Positions 1 to 9,015 are shown, numbered from the stretch's first letter. The stretch: 64,000 nt of DNA from an uncultured Oscillospiraceae bacterium (GCA_910587135.1 CAJULF010000005.1:1-64000); one strand, 5' to 3'. Numbers and translations: made by a program. The notes: a model not told the origin generated them from the letters alone.

Positions 1-522
1 TACATTTAATTTTCTTTGCCCTTTAGCTTCTTTAGGGATGTTTTGCTCTTCTCTTGCCCTTTGATACTGTTCCTCGGACAACTCTCCCGAACTGTACGCC
101 GCGTCCAACTCGTCGCGGTCATCTATGACAACATCTCCCTCAACGTCGAATATCACATCCAAATACTGATCCGTGAAATAAGCGACATTATCCTCGTCAT
201 ATCCCCAGTTGTCTATAACATCAACATACCAGACCGAGACCGATTTTAAATATCTTATGCCCTGAATCGTTCTTGACGGCGGGAGAAATTTCGCCGTTAT
301 CGCCCTGTGTTTACCGTCGGGTATAAGCTGAAGCCACAGCATTCCCTTGCCGCACACGGGTATCTTACCGGCTTTGGGGTATTCCCAGAACAGGTATTCG
401 CCGTCTATCAGGTCGATTATGCTCACAAGCCCGTGAAAGTCCTCGCAATCCATTCTCATCTGATAATAGGGGAAGCCCTGAAAGCCCCATTTCTTATCCC
501 TGTCAAGGCGTTTTTCGGTCAT
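1..522 (-). CDS. DUF402-family protein, 3' end cut by the window edge
   Basis: The frame is open for 174 codons from an ATG at 522 down to base 1, with AGGAGGGGG just upstream, so only the C-terminus is missing. The sequence shows the DUF402 pattern: an early IDLIDGEYLFWEYP segment, WLQLIPDGKHRAITAKF, then WYVDVIDNWG, YFTDQYLDVIF and an acidic VIDDRDELDAAY segment followed by SEEQYQRA. DUF402 proteins include nucleoside diphosphate phosphatases (Ntdp) and FomD, metal-dependent enzymes using clustered acidic residues; the exact substrate here is unknown. It lies 12 bp after the DUF5682 gene, so it is probably the last visible gene of the SWIM/MoxR operon, though a housekeeping role is equally possible. 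Confidence 0.8.
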   Translation of the reverse strand, partial: MTEKRLDRDKKWGFQGFPYYQMRMDCEDFHGLVSIIDLIDGEYLFWEYPKAGKIPVCGKGMLWLQLIPDGKHRAITAKFLPPSRTIQGIRYLKSVSVWYVDVIDNWGYDEDNVAYFTDQYLDVIFDVEGDVVIDDRDELDAAYSSGELSEEQYQRAREEQNIPKEAKGQRKLNV

Positions 523-534
523 AGCGTCCCCCTC

Positions 535-2817
535 CTATATATCGAAGTCGAAATCGTCCAGCCCCGCTATCTGCTCCTGCGATGCGGTGTCGAGAACGGC
601 GTTCACGACCTCGCTCACCTCCGCGCCGTTCAAGCCCCAAACCTCGCCGAGATTTTCCGCGATATTATCCTTTTCGGCGGAGGAAAAGTCCGCGAAAGCA
701 CGGCGCAGGAACACCAGCGCCCGTTTGAACTCCTCATCGTCGAGCGACTGAATATATTCGTCCAGACTTTCCCAGAGCGACAGCCGCGCGATAAGCCCGT
801 AGCGGTTTTTGAGCGTAAGCCCCTCAAACCACCCCGCGCCGAGATCGGCGGGGACTCCCTTTGAAAGCCGCCGAGAGACCTCGGTCTTAAGCTCGTCGTT
901 GGTCATTTTTCCGCGCTCCAGCAGTATAGCCGCAGCAAAACCCGACAGCCGCGTATTGAGATCGTCACGCCGCGCGGTTTCGGCAAGAGCATCGAGCCAG
1001 CTTTCCGTTTCAAGGAAATCCTGCGCCAGCTCAACGGAATTGAGCCGGTTCATAGCCTCGGATACCGAATGAGAAGCGTTGTCGTCGCACACGCAGGAGC
1101 TTGTCAGAATAAGGCAGGCGCGATAATATACCTGCTGCAATATAGGTACGAGCGGTGCGCTGTCGGCTTTTCGGATATCGCCGTAGGTAACGATGGAGGA
1201 AAGACGGAACGCCGTTTTTGCCAGCTCCTCAAACGAAGCCGCGTCTACCGCCATCGCCTGCAAAGCGCTCACGGCATAGCTTGCCGCGGCGGGCATTCCG
1301 CACATGAAAGCGTCTTCCACCGCGCCCGCCACCTCGGACATATCCGCGGCTCTTTCAACGGTTTCCTTTATGGTAAACGACGCGGCAAGCTCCACGGTAT
1401 CACCCGTGAGCGCCGCTTCCACAAGCTGAATTTCCGACTCGGGAGTCCAACAGATGACCCAGCCCTCGCTCCATGTGGCGTTCTCCTGATTGGATTCCCG
1501 AAGCTGCGCAAAGGATATCCCCAACACGCGCAGCTTATGCAGGAAAAACGAGCGGTTCAGATCCAGAAAAGCAGACTTGTTGCCGCTTGCCCGAAGATTT
1601 TCGCGCAGATCAAGCCGCAGATCCTGCGCGGTGACGGTGCGGTACTTATCCAGCTTCAGCTCCTTTAGCTGTCTGTAAAAATCGTCCTGTATGCCCGTGC
1701 GCGAAACGCCCTCCGGCAGCGCTCCTATCTTTGTGCCTATCTCGGTGTCAGCCGCCGATACGCTTATCGCCGCAAAGCTGCCCTCGCCTATGCAGGTTTC
1801 CGCCGCGTCGCGCAGGTCGCGCAAGACGGGCGAACTGCCGCCGCGCATTGCCGCCAGCGACTCCGCAAGCCGCACCGCCTCTATTATCTGCGCGGAGGAA
1901 GCCGCGTTTCCGTTGCTTCTGTGAACCTCGGCTATTTTGCTGAGATAAGCGTTTGCGGTGTAGGAAATATCGCCGCGCTTAAAGCTCTCCCAGATAAGCT
2001 CGTAGTAGGCGGGAGCACGGTTGCCCGCCCCGTAGCCCGAGCGCGTTGAAAGGCGGTAATAGGAATATGGCATGAGGGTATGGGCACAGTCGGTTCGTGG
2101 CATTTCGGGAAGCTTTTCCGCGCTCTCCCAGCCTTTCAGCCCATCCACATGGTATGCGCCCGTTACCACAACGATTTTTTCGGGGGCAGTCCCGCTCCCG
2201 ACAGCTTCCCTGATACAGCCGCGCATATACGCCTCGCGCAGCGTTATCTCCTCAAGGTCGCTTTCCGTTTTTTCGGAGAACTCGCGAATCCTCTCACCGA
2301 AAAGATTAGCGCCCTCGCGGTACGCTCTCTCGTCGGCGCAATGTTCCAACGTACGCTCCCAAAAGGTATCGTGCGAATCCTCGCCGCTTAAAATATCCAG
2401 CTTGTCGTAAACCGACAGCTTGCGCTCCTCGCCCTTTTGATCGGGCGCGCCGCTTTCTTCTCCCTCGGCGCTTTCCACAGCGAGCTTTTTTTCGTACAGA
2501 GCCAGAAACACCTCCGACGGTAGGTCCATAAAGCGGAACTCCGCGCCGTTTTTTCTGCACCAGAGTATCGCCTGATATTCGGGCGAATACTCCGCGAAAG
2601 GGTACAGAACAGTGCGCACCGGAGCGTGAGTGGTGTACGCCAGTATCGCGAACGGCGGCTTGGTTTCCGCGCGGACTATATCCGCCGAGGTGTCCTCAAA
2701 GTCGCTCGGAGCTTCTATCAGCACCGTTTTCGGGCGGATATCGTCAAGATATTTCCTCAGATAAAAAGCACCCGCGGGAGAAAGGTGGCGTATGCCGAAA
2801 AAGTTCACCCCGCTCAT
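535..2817 (-). CDS. DUF5682 family protein (MoxR-operon partner)
   Basis: A 760-residue protein whose first residues (VNFFGIRHLSPAGAFYL, then VLIEAPSDFE) and a later VVVTGAYHVDGL segment match the DUF5682 family. The fold at the N-terminus resembles TraB/ChaN/EreA-like proteins, which is an inference from the GIRH and GAYH histidine motifs. The remaining part is alpha-helical without a recognised catalytic motif. An upstream in-frame ATG exists, but the ATG at 2817 overlaps the MoxR stop as ATGA and has GGGAG before it, so translational coupling is likely. DUF5682 genes are typically found beside MoxR ATPase, VWA and SWIM genes; the function is unknown. No VWA domain is fused here. Confidence 0.8.
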   Translation of the reverse strand: MSGVNFFGIRHLSPAGAFYLRKYLDDIRPKTVLIEAPSDFEDTSADIVRAETKPPFAILAYTTHAPVRTVLYPFAEYSPEYQAILWCRKNGAEFRFMDLPSEVFLALYEKKLAVESAEGEESGAPDQKGEERKLSVYDKLDILSGEDSHDTFWERTLEHCADERAYREGANLFGERIREFSEKTESDLEEITLREAYMRGCIREAVGSGTAPEKIVVVTGAYHVDGLKGWESAEKLPEMPRTDCAHTLMPYSYYRLSTRSGYGAGNRAPAYYELIWESFKRGDISYTANAYLSKIAEVHRSNGNAASSAQIIEAVRLAESLAAMRGGSSPVLRDLRDAAETCIGEGSFAAISVSAADTEIGTKIGALPEGVSRTGIQDDFYRQLKELKLDKYRTVTAQDLRLDLRENLRASGNKSAFLDLNRSFFLHKLRVLGISFAQLRESNQENATWSEGWVICWTPESEIQLVEAALTGDTVELAASFTIKETVERAADMSEVAGAVEDAFMCGMPAAASYAVSALQAMAVDAASFEELAKTAFRLSSIVTYGDIRKADSAPLVPILQQVYYRACLILTSSCVCDDNASHSVSEAMNRLNSVELAQDFLETESWLDALAETARRDDLNTRLSGFAAAILLERGKMTNDELKTEVSRRLSKGVPADLGAGWFEGLTLKNRYGLIARLSLWESLDEYIQSLDDEEFKRALVFLRRAFADFSSAEKDNIAENLGEVWGLNGAEVSEVVNAVLDTASQEQIAGLDDFDFDI

Positions 2818-3899
2818 TGATTCAGCTCCCTGCAAGCCTTATACAAGCCGCTCCATGACGAACCGCGCTTTTTCATGATATTTTCAAGATATTCCTTCCA
2901 CGCGACGGAATCCTTATCGTCGTCCTTTACGATAGCGCCCTGAAGACCCGCGGCTATATCCTCGTCGGAAATCTCGCCGTTTCCGAAGCTGCCCGAAAGC
3001 GCCATGCTGTTGCACAGCAGCGAGATAGCCTCCGCAGAGGACAGCACACCCCCGGGGGCTTTCACCTTCTGCTTTTTGTCGAGCGTTTCGCCCTGCCGCA
3101 GCTCGCGGAAAATAGTGCATATCTTCTCTATCACCGCGTCCTTGGGCAGTGCCGCGTTCAGATCCAGTCCGCTTGAAAGCTGCGCTACGCGCGTCCTTAC
3201 AATATCCATTTCCTCCTCCAGCGTTTCGGGCGCGGGAAGCACAACGATATTGAAGCGACGCTTCAGCGCGGCGGACATCTCGTTTACGCCCTTATCGCGG
3301 GTATTCGCGGTTGCAATTATCGAAAATCCCTTTTTCGCGGGCACCTCGATCGACAGTTCGGGCACGGATATTCTCTTTTCCGACAGCAGCGATATCAGCG
3401 TATCCTGCACCTCGGACGCGCAGCGGGATATCTCCTCCACCCTTGCAAGCGCTCCCGACTCCATAGCCGTGAACACGGGACTTTTCAGCATCGCAGCCTC
3501 GCTCGGTCCATTGGCGATAAGCATGGCGTAGTTCCACGAGTAGCGTATCTGCTCCTCGGTAGTGCCCGCCGTGCCCTGTATCACTCTTCCCGAATTTCCG
3601 TTGATAGCTGCCGCGAGGTGCTCCGAAAGCCAGCTCTTGGCAGTTCCCGGCTCACCGATAAGCAGCAGTGCGCGGTCTGTCACAAGCGTTGCTATCGCTA
3701 TTTCCACAAGCCGCTCATGCCCTATGTATTTCGGTGTGATTACCGTCTTGCCGACCTTGCCGCCGCATATATACGTCTTTACCGAGCGCGGCGACATTCT
3801 CCACCCCTGCGGTATCGGATCGCGCTCCGCTTTGATAAGCGCGTTAAGCTCTTCCTCAAAAAGCTTTTCCGCGGGTTGTCTTAAAATTTCCTGTTCCAT
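2814..3899 (-). CDS. MoxR-type AAA+ ATPase
   Basis: A 361-residue AAA+ protein. Walker A is GEPGTAKS at residues 82-89; the Walker B region is a variant (GALARVEEISRC), sensor 1 is IIATANTRDKG, and the arginine-finger/sensor region is ALKRRFN. MoxR ATPases act as chaperones that load metals or remodel protein complexes, usually with a VWA partner. AGGAGATTTT precedes the ATG at 3899. The leader directly upstream carries two tandem hairpin repeats (family B) that end at the Shine-Dalgarno sequence. It overlaps the DUF5682 gene by 4 bp. The substrate is unknown; the SWIM, HEAT-like and DUF5682 neighbours suggest a multi-protein complex. Confidence 0.9.
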   Translation of the reverse strand: MEQEILRQPAEKLFEEELNALIKAERDPIPQGWRMSPRSVKTYICGGKVGKTVITPKYIGHERLVEIAIATLVTDRALLLIGEPGTAKSWLSEHLAAAINGNSGRVIQGTAGTTEEQIRYSWNYAMLIANGPSEAAMLKSPVFTAMESGALARVEEISRCASEVQDTLISLLSEKRISVPELSIEVPAKKGFSIIATANTRDKGVNEMSAALKRRFNIVVLPAPETLEEEMDIVRTRVAQLSSGLDLNAALPKDAVIEKICTIFRELRQGETLDKKQKVKAPGGVLSSAEAISLLCNSMALSGSFGNGEISDEDIAAGLQGAIVKDDDKDSVAWKEYLENIMKKRGSSWSGLYKACRELNQ

Positions 3900-3910
3900 A
3901 AAATCTCCTT

Positions 3911-4064
3911 ATTTAAAAAATTTTAAAATTTCCGCAGCGCATACTCCGCTGCACTTCGTTTCGCTCCGCATACGCTGCGAAAACCGCGCGGCAATTGCCC
4001 TTAAGGCAATTGCGCGGCTTTTTGAATTTTCATGCACGGGCAAATTGCTGCTCTCGGCTTTCAT
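3911..4064 (-). repeat. Family B hairpin repeat, copy 1 of a tandem pair
   Basis: Imperfect palindrome: on the minus strand it starts near GCATGAAAATTCAAAAAG, contains a GCAATTGCC hairpin and a CGCAGCG...CGCTGCG stem, and ends GGAAATTTTAAAATTTTTT TAAATAAGGAG, running straight into the MoxR ribosome site. It is clearly related to family A but lacks the outer CTGTA termini. Tandem with the next copy at a period of about 154 bp. Confidence 0.85.
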
Positions 4065-4069
4065 TTTTT

Positions 4070-4220
4070 AAGAATTTTAAAATTTCCGCAGCACATACTC
4101 CGCTGCACTTCGTTTCGCTCCGCATACGCTGCGAAAACCGCGCGGCATTTGCCCTTAAGGCAATTGCACGGCTTTTTGAATTTTCATGCGCGGGCGAATT
4201 GCTGCTCTCGGCTTTCAGCC
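4070..4220 (-). repeat. Family B hairpin repeat, copy 2 of a tandem pair
   Basis: About 90% identical to the copy at 3911-4064, including the GCCTTAAGGGCAA hairpin and the flanking GAAAGCCGAGAGCAGC tail. Together the two copies fill nearly all of the 378-bp gap between the HEAT-like and MoxR genes. No promoter or terminator is evident in this gap, so the pair is probably transcribed within the operon. Confidence 0.85.
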
Positions 4221-4277
4221 GATTTAACGCTCTTATGCTGCGTTGCTTATATTTTACCACCATATATTACAGTCGGG

Positions 4278-6137
4278 TTATGCAAACTGACTTTCTGCCC
4301 AATCTGCCAACTCGTCTATATCTTCCTTTTTCACATCCGCTTTCAGCTTGCCCGAGCGCAGAAGCTCAATGACCTCGCGCGCTTCGGCGAGCAGATACAC
4401 GTTGTCCCCGGGGAGGGAATTGATAAAATTCTGTATGTTCCATCTGTTATTTTTCGGATGCCCTTTAAAGTATCTTACCGTAAGTCCCTTGATGTTCTTT
4501 GCGCCTAATCTGTTCAGTAAATTAAGAAGTATCGATGCGCCTACGACTAAGTTTTCGCCTATCAGATGCTCAACATATACATTCGCAAGCTTCTCGCAGT
4601 ATTCCCTGTCGTTAGGGTCAGCCCAGTTCGCCATCATAGAGTCAAACTGAAGCGAGGGATACTTGATAAAAATATCCGTTAAAGCTCCCATCATGGATTG
4701 ATTTATCGGCGCGGAGGTGTCGGGAAGATACATATCCAGAATCGAGTCGTAATATTTTGAAACGATGGAATATATGCCATCCTTAAAATCGATATGCCAT
4801 ATTGCCTTAATTATCTGCTTGTTTATCAGCGACTGCGAATTCAGCAGTTTCTTGTCATATATGGCGCCGACCTGTTCCTCAAACCATTTTGAGCAATCCT
4901 CGTCGCCCAGAAGCCGCGCCACCGCCTCCGCGTATACATACTGACCCTTATTTTGGGGGCTGTTGTTAAGCTCGATTGCAAGCTTCTTCAGGCTTTCGTT
5001 CCCCGTTTTTATGATGGAATCGCCCAGCGCGTTATCCATAAATTTTGAGGTATCTGTGAATTTTGATTGATTATTGTTGTCAAAATCGCGGTATATCCGT
5101 TCAATGCTCTCCCCGAATTTTCCCGTCATCGCGTCGGTTATATTCCATAAGCTCAGGCTGTTCTTAAGTATAACTTCATCAATATTCGCCGCCTGCGTAA
5201 GCGTTACCTTGTTTCCGTCCTTATCTGTCAGCACACGCTCGATAAGCTGCGCGGTAAGCTCGCTTGACCACTCCGAGGATACCCTGTCCATCAGCTTGAT
5301 GACCTCCGCGGGTTTCTTTTCCGAATACTCCGCGATATAAGCGCCCGCCTTATCATTGTCAAAAGAAGCCAGCGCGGACAGCGCCGCCGTTTTTGAATTA
5401 CCCTTTTCTGTCTTGACCAGTTCAAACAATTTGTCGATATTCTTCTTGTCATGGCGCAGCGCGTAGATCAGTCTTTTGCGGATATCCTTTTCGGCGCTCT
5501 CAAGCTGTTCAAGGTAGAAATCGTTCTCCTCCGCGCCCGCTATCCTCTCGATAACGCTCAGGCGGCGAAGCATCTCTTTTTTGCCCTTGGGGTCAAAGCC
5601 TTTTTTAAGCAGCGGAATCATATCTCTGCCCATCTCGCCCACGACACTGGCAACCACATCTGCAAGCTCGGAATACGGAGCGCCCAGCCCCTTTACCAGC
5701 GCGGGTTTTACGCGGTAATCGTTCAGCAATTCGGGGTGATTTTCCCTAACATCCACAAATGTATTGTACTGACCGCCGCCCGACTCGGTAAGCGCCCCAA
5801 GTATCAAGGAAAGCTGCGAGTAGGGAGCGTTCACTATCGCCGTGCCGCTCTCCGAAACGGGGATATCCTCAAGCTCACCCTTTACGTCTACCGCGCCGAG
5901 GGTGGTGATGACCGCGTCCACGAGCGTTATGGTATCAAGCAGGTTTTCCGGTGAGCCGTCACTGAGCAGCTTTGCGGTCATCTCGTTTATTTTCGCGAAC
6001 ACGGGTGAAGCCGACGCCAGCGGCGCGAAGCTCTCTGCCGCCTTTTTAAGGCGGAAATCCTCCGACAGCAGATTAGTGCCCGCGATAGCCGCCGCGCGCA
6101 GACGGGCTTTTAATTCATATACGGGAGCAATATCCAT
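4278..6137 (-). CDS. HEAT-like helical-repeat protein of the SWIM/MoxR operon
   Basis: A 619-residue, largely alpha-helical soluble protein with no signal peptide. It has repeated helix pairs of about 35-40 residues (for example LLKKGFDPKGKKEMLRRLS, the YALRHDKKNIDKLFELV stretch, and AALSALASFDNDKAGAYI), resembling HEAT/ARM repeats. That suggests a scaffold for protein binding; no catalytic motif was seen. The ATG at 6137 is preceded by AAGGAGGAAGAGAA and lies 12 bp after the SWIM gene. Helical-repeat proteins of this size (some called DUF5691) recur in SWIM-MoxR-DUF5682 neighbourhoods. The family assignment is tentative; position and fold type are clear. Confidence 0.65.
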   Translation of the reverse strand: MDIAPVYELKARLRAAAIAGTNLLSEDFRLKKAAESFAPLASASPVFAKINEMTAKLLSDGSPENLLDTITLVDAVITTLGAVDVKGELEDIPVSESGTAIVNAPYSQLSLILGALTESGGGQYNTFVDVRENHPELLNDYRVKPALVKGLGAPYSELADVVASVVGEMGRDMIPLLKKGFDPKGKKEMLRRLSVIERIAGAEENDFYLEQLESAEKDIRKRLIYALRHDKKNIDKLFELVKTEKGNSKTAALSALASFDNDKAGAYIAEYSEKKPAEVIKLMDRVSSEWSSELTAQLIERVLTDKDGNKVTLTQAANIDEVILKNSLSLWNITDAMTGKFGESIERIYRDFDNNNQSKFTDTSKFMDNALGDSIIKTGNESLKKLAIELNNSPQNKGQYVYAEAVARLLGDEDCSKWFEEQVGAIYDKKLLNSQSLINKQIIKAIWHIDFKDGIYSIVSKYYDSILDMYLPDTSAPINQSMMGALTDIFIKYPSLQFDSMMANWADPNDREYCEKLANVYVEHLIGENLVVGASILLNLLNRLGAKNIKGLTVRYFKGHPKNNRWNIQNFINSLPGDNVYLLAEAREVIELLRSGKLKADVKKEDIDELADWAESQFA

Positions 6138-6149
6138 TTCTCTTCCTCC

Positions 6150-7622
6150 TTAATACAACAGTCTTATAACGTTATTTTCGCCGTCGGGGATAATGCAAAG
6201 CGGCTGGGCGCACAGACGGCGCTTCTCGGCGCTGTACCAGTACCCGCAGAGCGCCGTACCGTTTTCAAACAGCTCCGCGCCCGGGAGTATCTCAATGCTT
6301 CCCAAAGTGCCCTCCAGCTCGGGGAAATCCTCCAGCAAAATGCTGCCGCCTTCTTTATCTTTCATGACCATACCCTCGGAGGTCTTTCCGATTTTTCCGA
6401 AAGCCGTCAGCTTGTAGACGATGGGGTTTGCCATGGCGTTTTTCAAGGTGTTCTTAATTCCCTTTGCTTCCGCGGCAATCGATTTTACAGCGAGGGAGCG
6501 CATCTGCGAAAAATCCTCGTCGGTAAGCCCGCGTAACGAAGCTCCGTCCCAGCGCACACGGGTGTTGCCGTCCGCGGGATATATCGCCATTGACGGAATC
6601 TCCGCCGCGCCGAAAATCGAATCCTCCGCCTTGACATATTTCAGTGACTTCAGCGGGCGGAAATTCTTTGTAAGGTATATCTCGCCGCTGTCAAGGTCGC
6701 ACCACGCGCCGGTGTCGATATACTCCTTGCGCGCCTCGTCATACGTTACCCAGAAGGACAGCTGAGCAAGCCGCGCGTTCTTTTTGCACTTGCCTATGGC
6801 TTCAAGCTCGGAGAGCTTCCAGTTGCCGCCAAGTTCCTCATACAGCACGGTGTCGTCATTGGAAACGTCGTCACCGCTGATCTTTTCGTTTATGTACTGC
6901 CGTGACTTCTTTATAAGGCTATACAGCTTTTCAAGCGTATCTATCGCGTTATCGTAATGCGCCTCAAGATTGTCCTTCTGAAACGCCGTTATCTCGATTA
7001 TCAGCCGATTGAGCAGGCGCTGCGGACCGTTGAGGTAGTAATCGCCCAGCTGCTTTGAAAGCTGCTGATAGGTGGGCAGGGAAGCTCCCCCCATTGTGCC
7101 CAGTCCCGCGGAAATAAGCTCCTTGACCGCCTTTTCCGCCAGGTCAAGACCTTCAAGCTGCTTTTGCAGCTTTTTGGTTTTCGCGTTTTTCGCCGACCTT
7201 GCCGCGGCGGCTTTCTTCTTTTCAGCCTTTGCCGCCTCTTCGGGAGTCATATCCTCGGGGGCTTTGGCGGGAGCGGATTTTGCCGCGATCTTGCCGCGCT
7301 TGCGTTGAATATCTTCGGGAATCTCGCAAGGCATGAAGCTCTTTTCCTCCATCATCTCATACATCAGCCCCAGCGAATGCTTGCAGGGGAACTGCCGCGA
7401 CGGACAGGTGCAGCGGAATACGGGGTGTTCGGGGTCTATGTAGTCCGCCGAGGTTATGTAGGGATTTTTCCCGCTGCCCTTGCACTCCCCCATAAAAAAC
7501 GTATCGTCCGACGAGCGGTACAGCTTCTGAAATCCGCCGCTTTTTGAAATTTTTTTGCCGTTTGAAGCGGCGGCGGGGTTCGGCGCGAGCGAAAGGATCA
7601 GCTGCTCTGTAATGTTTTTCAT
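6150..7622 (-). CDS. SWIM zinc-finger protein
   Basis: A 490-residue protein with a SWIM zinc finger near the N-terminus: C71-x-C73-x6-C80-x-H82 within FRCTCPSRQFPCKHSLGL. SWIM fingers bind DNA or protein. A lysine/alanine-rich charged helical linker follows (about residues 100-160, probably coiled coil), then a mixed C-terminal domain. A GTG six bases upstream is in frame, but AAGGAG spaces correctly (7 nt) only to the ATG at 7622. First gene of the operon SWIM, HEAT-like, MoxR, DUF5682, DUF402, with a consensus promoter at 7717-7745. The cellular role of these SWIM proteins is unknown. Confidence 0.85.
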   Translation of the reverse strand: MKNITEQLILSLAPNPAAASNGKKISKSGGFQKLYRSSDDTFFMGECKGSGKNPYITSADYIDPEHPVFRCTCPSRQFPCKHSLGLMYEMMEEKSFMPCEIPEDIQRKRGKIAAKSAPAKAPEDMTPEEAAKAEKKKAAAARSAKNAKTKKLQKQLEGLDLAEKAVKELISAGLGTMGGASLPTYQQLSKQLGDYYLNGPQRLLNRLIIEITAFQKDNLEAHYDNAIDTLEKLYSLIKKSRQYINEKISGDDVSNDDTVLYEELGGNWKLSELEAIGKCKKNARLAQLSFWVTYDEARKEYIDTGAWCDLDSGEIYLTKNFRPLKSLKYVKAEDSIFGAAEIPSMAIYPADGNTRVRWDGASLRGLTDEDFSQMRSLAVKSIAAEAKGIKNTLKNAMANPIVYKLTAFGKIGKTSEGMVMKDKEGGSILLEDFPELEGTLGSIEILPGAELFENGTALCGYWYSAEKRRLCAQPLCIIPDGENNVIRLLY

Positions 7623-7716
7623 ATGCACTCTCCTTTATATTTTTGCGGTATTCGGGCTTTCTGTTATCGTCATATACCGCTTAAAAATCCACAAAATGGC
7701 GTGAACATTTGCTTAA

Positions 7717-7745
7717 ATTATACTACATATTTCACAATAAGTCAA
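7717..7745 (-). promoter_or_regulatory. Promoter of the SWIM/MoxR operon
   Basis: Minus strand TTGACT (-35), 17 bp, TATAAT (-10). It lies about 95 bp upstream of the SWIM start and just downstream of the terminator at 7773-7795, so it defines the operon start. Confidence 0.85.
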
Positions 7746-7772
7746 TAGTGATATTTAATATGTTATAAAAAA

Positions 7773-7795
7773 GATCCCGCTTCACCGGCGGGATC
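7773..7795 (-). terminator. Intrinsic terminator after the SLOG gene
   Basis: Perfect 8-bp stem GATCCCGC/GCGGGATC with a 7-nt loop, followed on the minus strand by TTTTTTATAA. It lies beyond the family A copy, so the transcript from ruvX and the SLOG gene would run through the repeat before ending here. Confidence 0.85.
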
Positions 7796-7799
7796 GCAA

Positions 7800-7985
7800 A
7801 TTGCATAAAAAACTTATCGGCAGCGCAATGTCGGCGCATGAAATTTCAAAAAGCACACATTTGCCATTTGGCAAATGTGTGCGGTTTCCGCAGTCGCGCA
7901 GAGCGAAACGGAGTGAAGCGGAGCGTGAGTGCGGAAATTTTGAAATTTTTTTAATAATCCAATTCAGGTCAACCTTTATATACAG
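7800..7985 (+). repeat. Family A palindromic repeat, copy A1
   Basis: About 185 bp. Its right end GGTCAACCTTTATATACAG is typical; the left end is diverged. The arm hairpin is CATTTGCC...GGCAAATG rather than the common CGTTTGCGAACG. It sits between the SLOG stop codon and the terminator. The rest of the 7623-7997 gap is the promoter and terminator listed. Confidence 0.85.
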
Positions 7986-7997
7986 CCTTATAGCCTG

Positions 7998-8486
7998 CTA
8001 CATAGGTGGGATCAGTATTATTTTTTTGCGACATTTTTCTGCATAATTGACTGTATATTCGGTGCCGCCGCTTTTGCCGTCGTAAACCGCAACCAGTACA
8101 TCGCACAGATCCACCAGCGCGCGGTTGCGCTTATGCATACAGTCCTTGACGTAATTCTCCGAAATGCAAATCACTCTGTCGCACTTTTCCAGCAAACTGC
8201 GGTATCTTCTCCTCTCGTCAGAGTTCCACTTTTCGTCCTGATTTCTGCATGGAATGACCGCGGTAAGCGTTATTTTCGGGAGCTGTTTTTTCAGCTCCAG
8301 CACTGCCTCCGCGCACCATGTGTCAACTCCCAGCGCCATTCCCGAGAAAAATCTGTCCGCCCCCGCCGCCGCAAGTTCTTCGATTTTACGAGCCAATCTT
8401 CCTTTAAGTTCCTCACACATAGGGTCGTCCTCGCCGAAAAAATTCAGCTTACTCGGGCGATAACCCGTAAATGATACTCCGTACAT
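7998..8486 (-). CDS. SLOG-family protein, YpsA/DUF1273-like
   Basis: A 162-residue Rossmann-like protein. The N-terminus VSFTGYRPSKL, the central FFSGMALGVDTWCAEAVLELK and the C-terminal KSGGTEYTVNYAE match the DUF1273/YpsA branch of the SLOG superfamily, which binds nucleotides or nucleotide-derived ligands. Length is close to the family norm of about 180. GGGAG precedes the ATG at 8486, 12 bp after ruvX, so the two are co-transcribed. In Bacillus, ypsA affects cell division, but the molecular activity is unsettled, so no activity is assigned here. Confidence 0.8.
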   Translation of the reverse strand: MYGVSFTGYRPSKLNFFGEDDPMCEELKGRLARKIEELAAAGADRFFSGMALGVDTWCAEAVLELKKQLPKITLTAVIPCRNQDEKWNSDERRRYRSLLEKCDRVICISENYVKDCMHKRNRALVDLCDVLVAVYDGKSGGTEYTVNYAEKCRKKIILIPPM

Positions 8487-8498
8487 ACTGCGCTCCCG

Positions 8499-8924
8499 TC
8501 ATGTCCCCGAATTGTTTTTGCGATAGGCAAGATAACCCTCAAGAATTACAGCGGCGGCGGTGGCGTCGAGTGCTTCTTTGCGCTTTTTGCCGCGTTTATT
8601 CAGATCGTTCATTATGCCTATTGCGGTCACCGTGGTGGACCTCTCATCCCACATCACCACCTCAAGCCCCGTACGTTCCCTCAGCAGATCAGCGAAGAGT
8701 CTGCATTTTTCGGAGCGCGGTCCGAGAGTTCCGTTCATATTGATGGGATTTCCCACCACTATAAGCTCCGCCTTATTTCCAAGCGCCTGCTCGGATACAG
8801 CCGCGGCGCACTTTTCAAAATCCTTTTCAAAGACGGTCATAAGCGGAGAAGCGATTATCTCCGATTTATCGCACATTGCCAGACCTGTGCGGCTGTCGCC
8901 GTAATCCACCGACATTATTTTCAT
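8499..8924 (-). CDS. ruvX: Putative pre-16S rRNA nuclease / Holliday junction resolvase YqgF
   Basis: A 141-residue RNase H-fold protein. Motifs of the family are intact: MSVDYGDSRTGLA with the first catalytic Asp, IVVGNPINMNGT, VVMWDERSTT, and the C-terminal DATAAAVILEGYL carrying the last catalytic Asp. Members process the 16S rRNA 5' end (shown in E. coli) and were named as a putative resolvase by fold. It is co-transcribed with the SLOG gene from the promoter at 9016-9044. Full length, no anomalies. Confidence 0.93.
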   Translation of the reverse strand: MKIMSVDYGDSRTGLAMCDKSEIIASPLMTVFEKDFEKCAAAVSEQALGNKAELIVVGNPINMNGTLGPRSEKCRLFADLLRERTGLEVVMWDERSTTVTAIGIMNDLNKRGKKRKEALDATAAAVILEGYLAYRKNNSGT

Positions 8925-9015
8925 AGATGCTATCCCGCGCTCAAAGACGCGGCGCTCCTTTCAAGTCCACTGCGCGTGCGAAACAAACAATTGTCAACAC
9001 GCTTATTATTAAATA

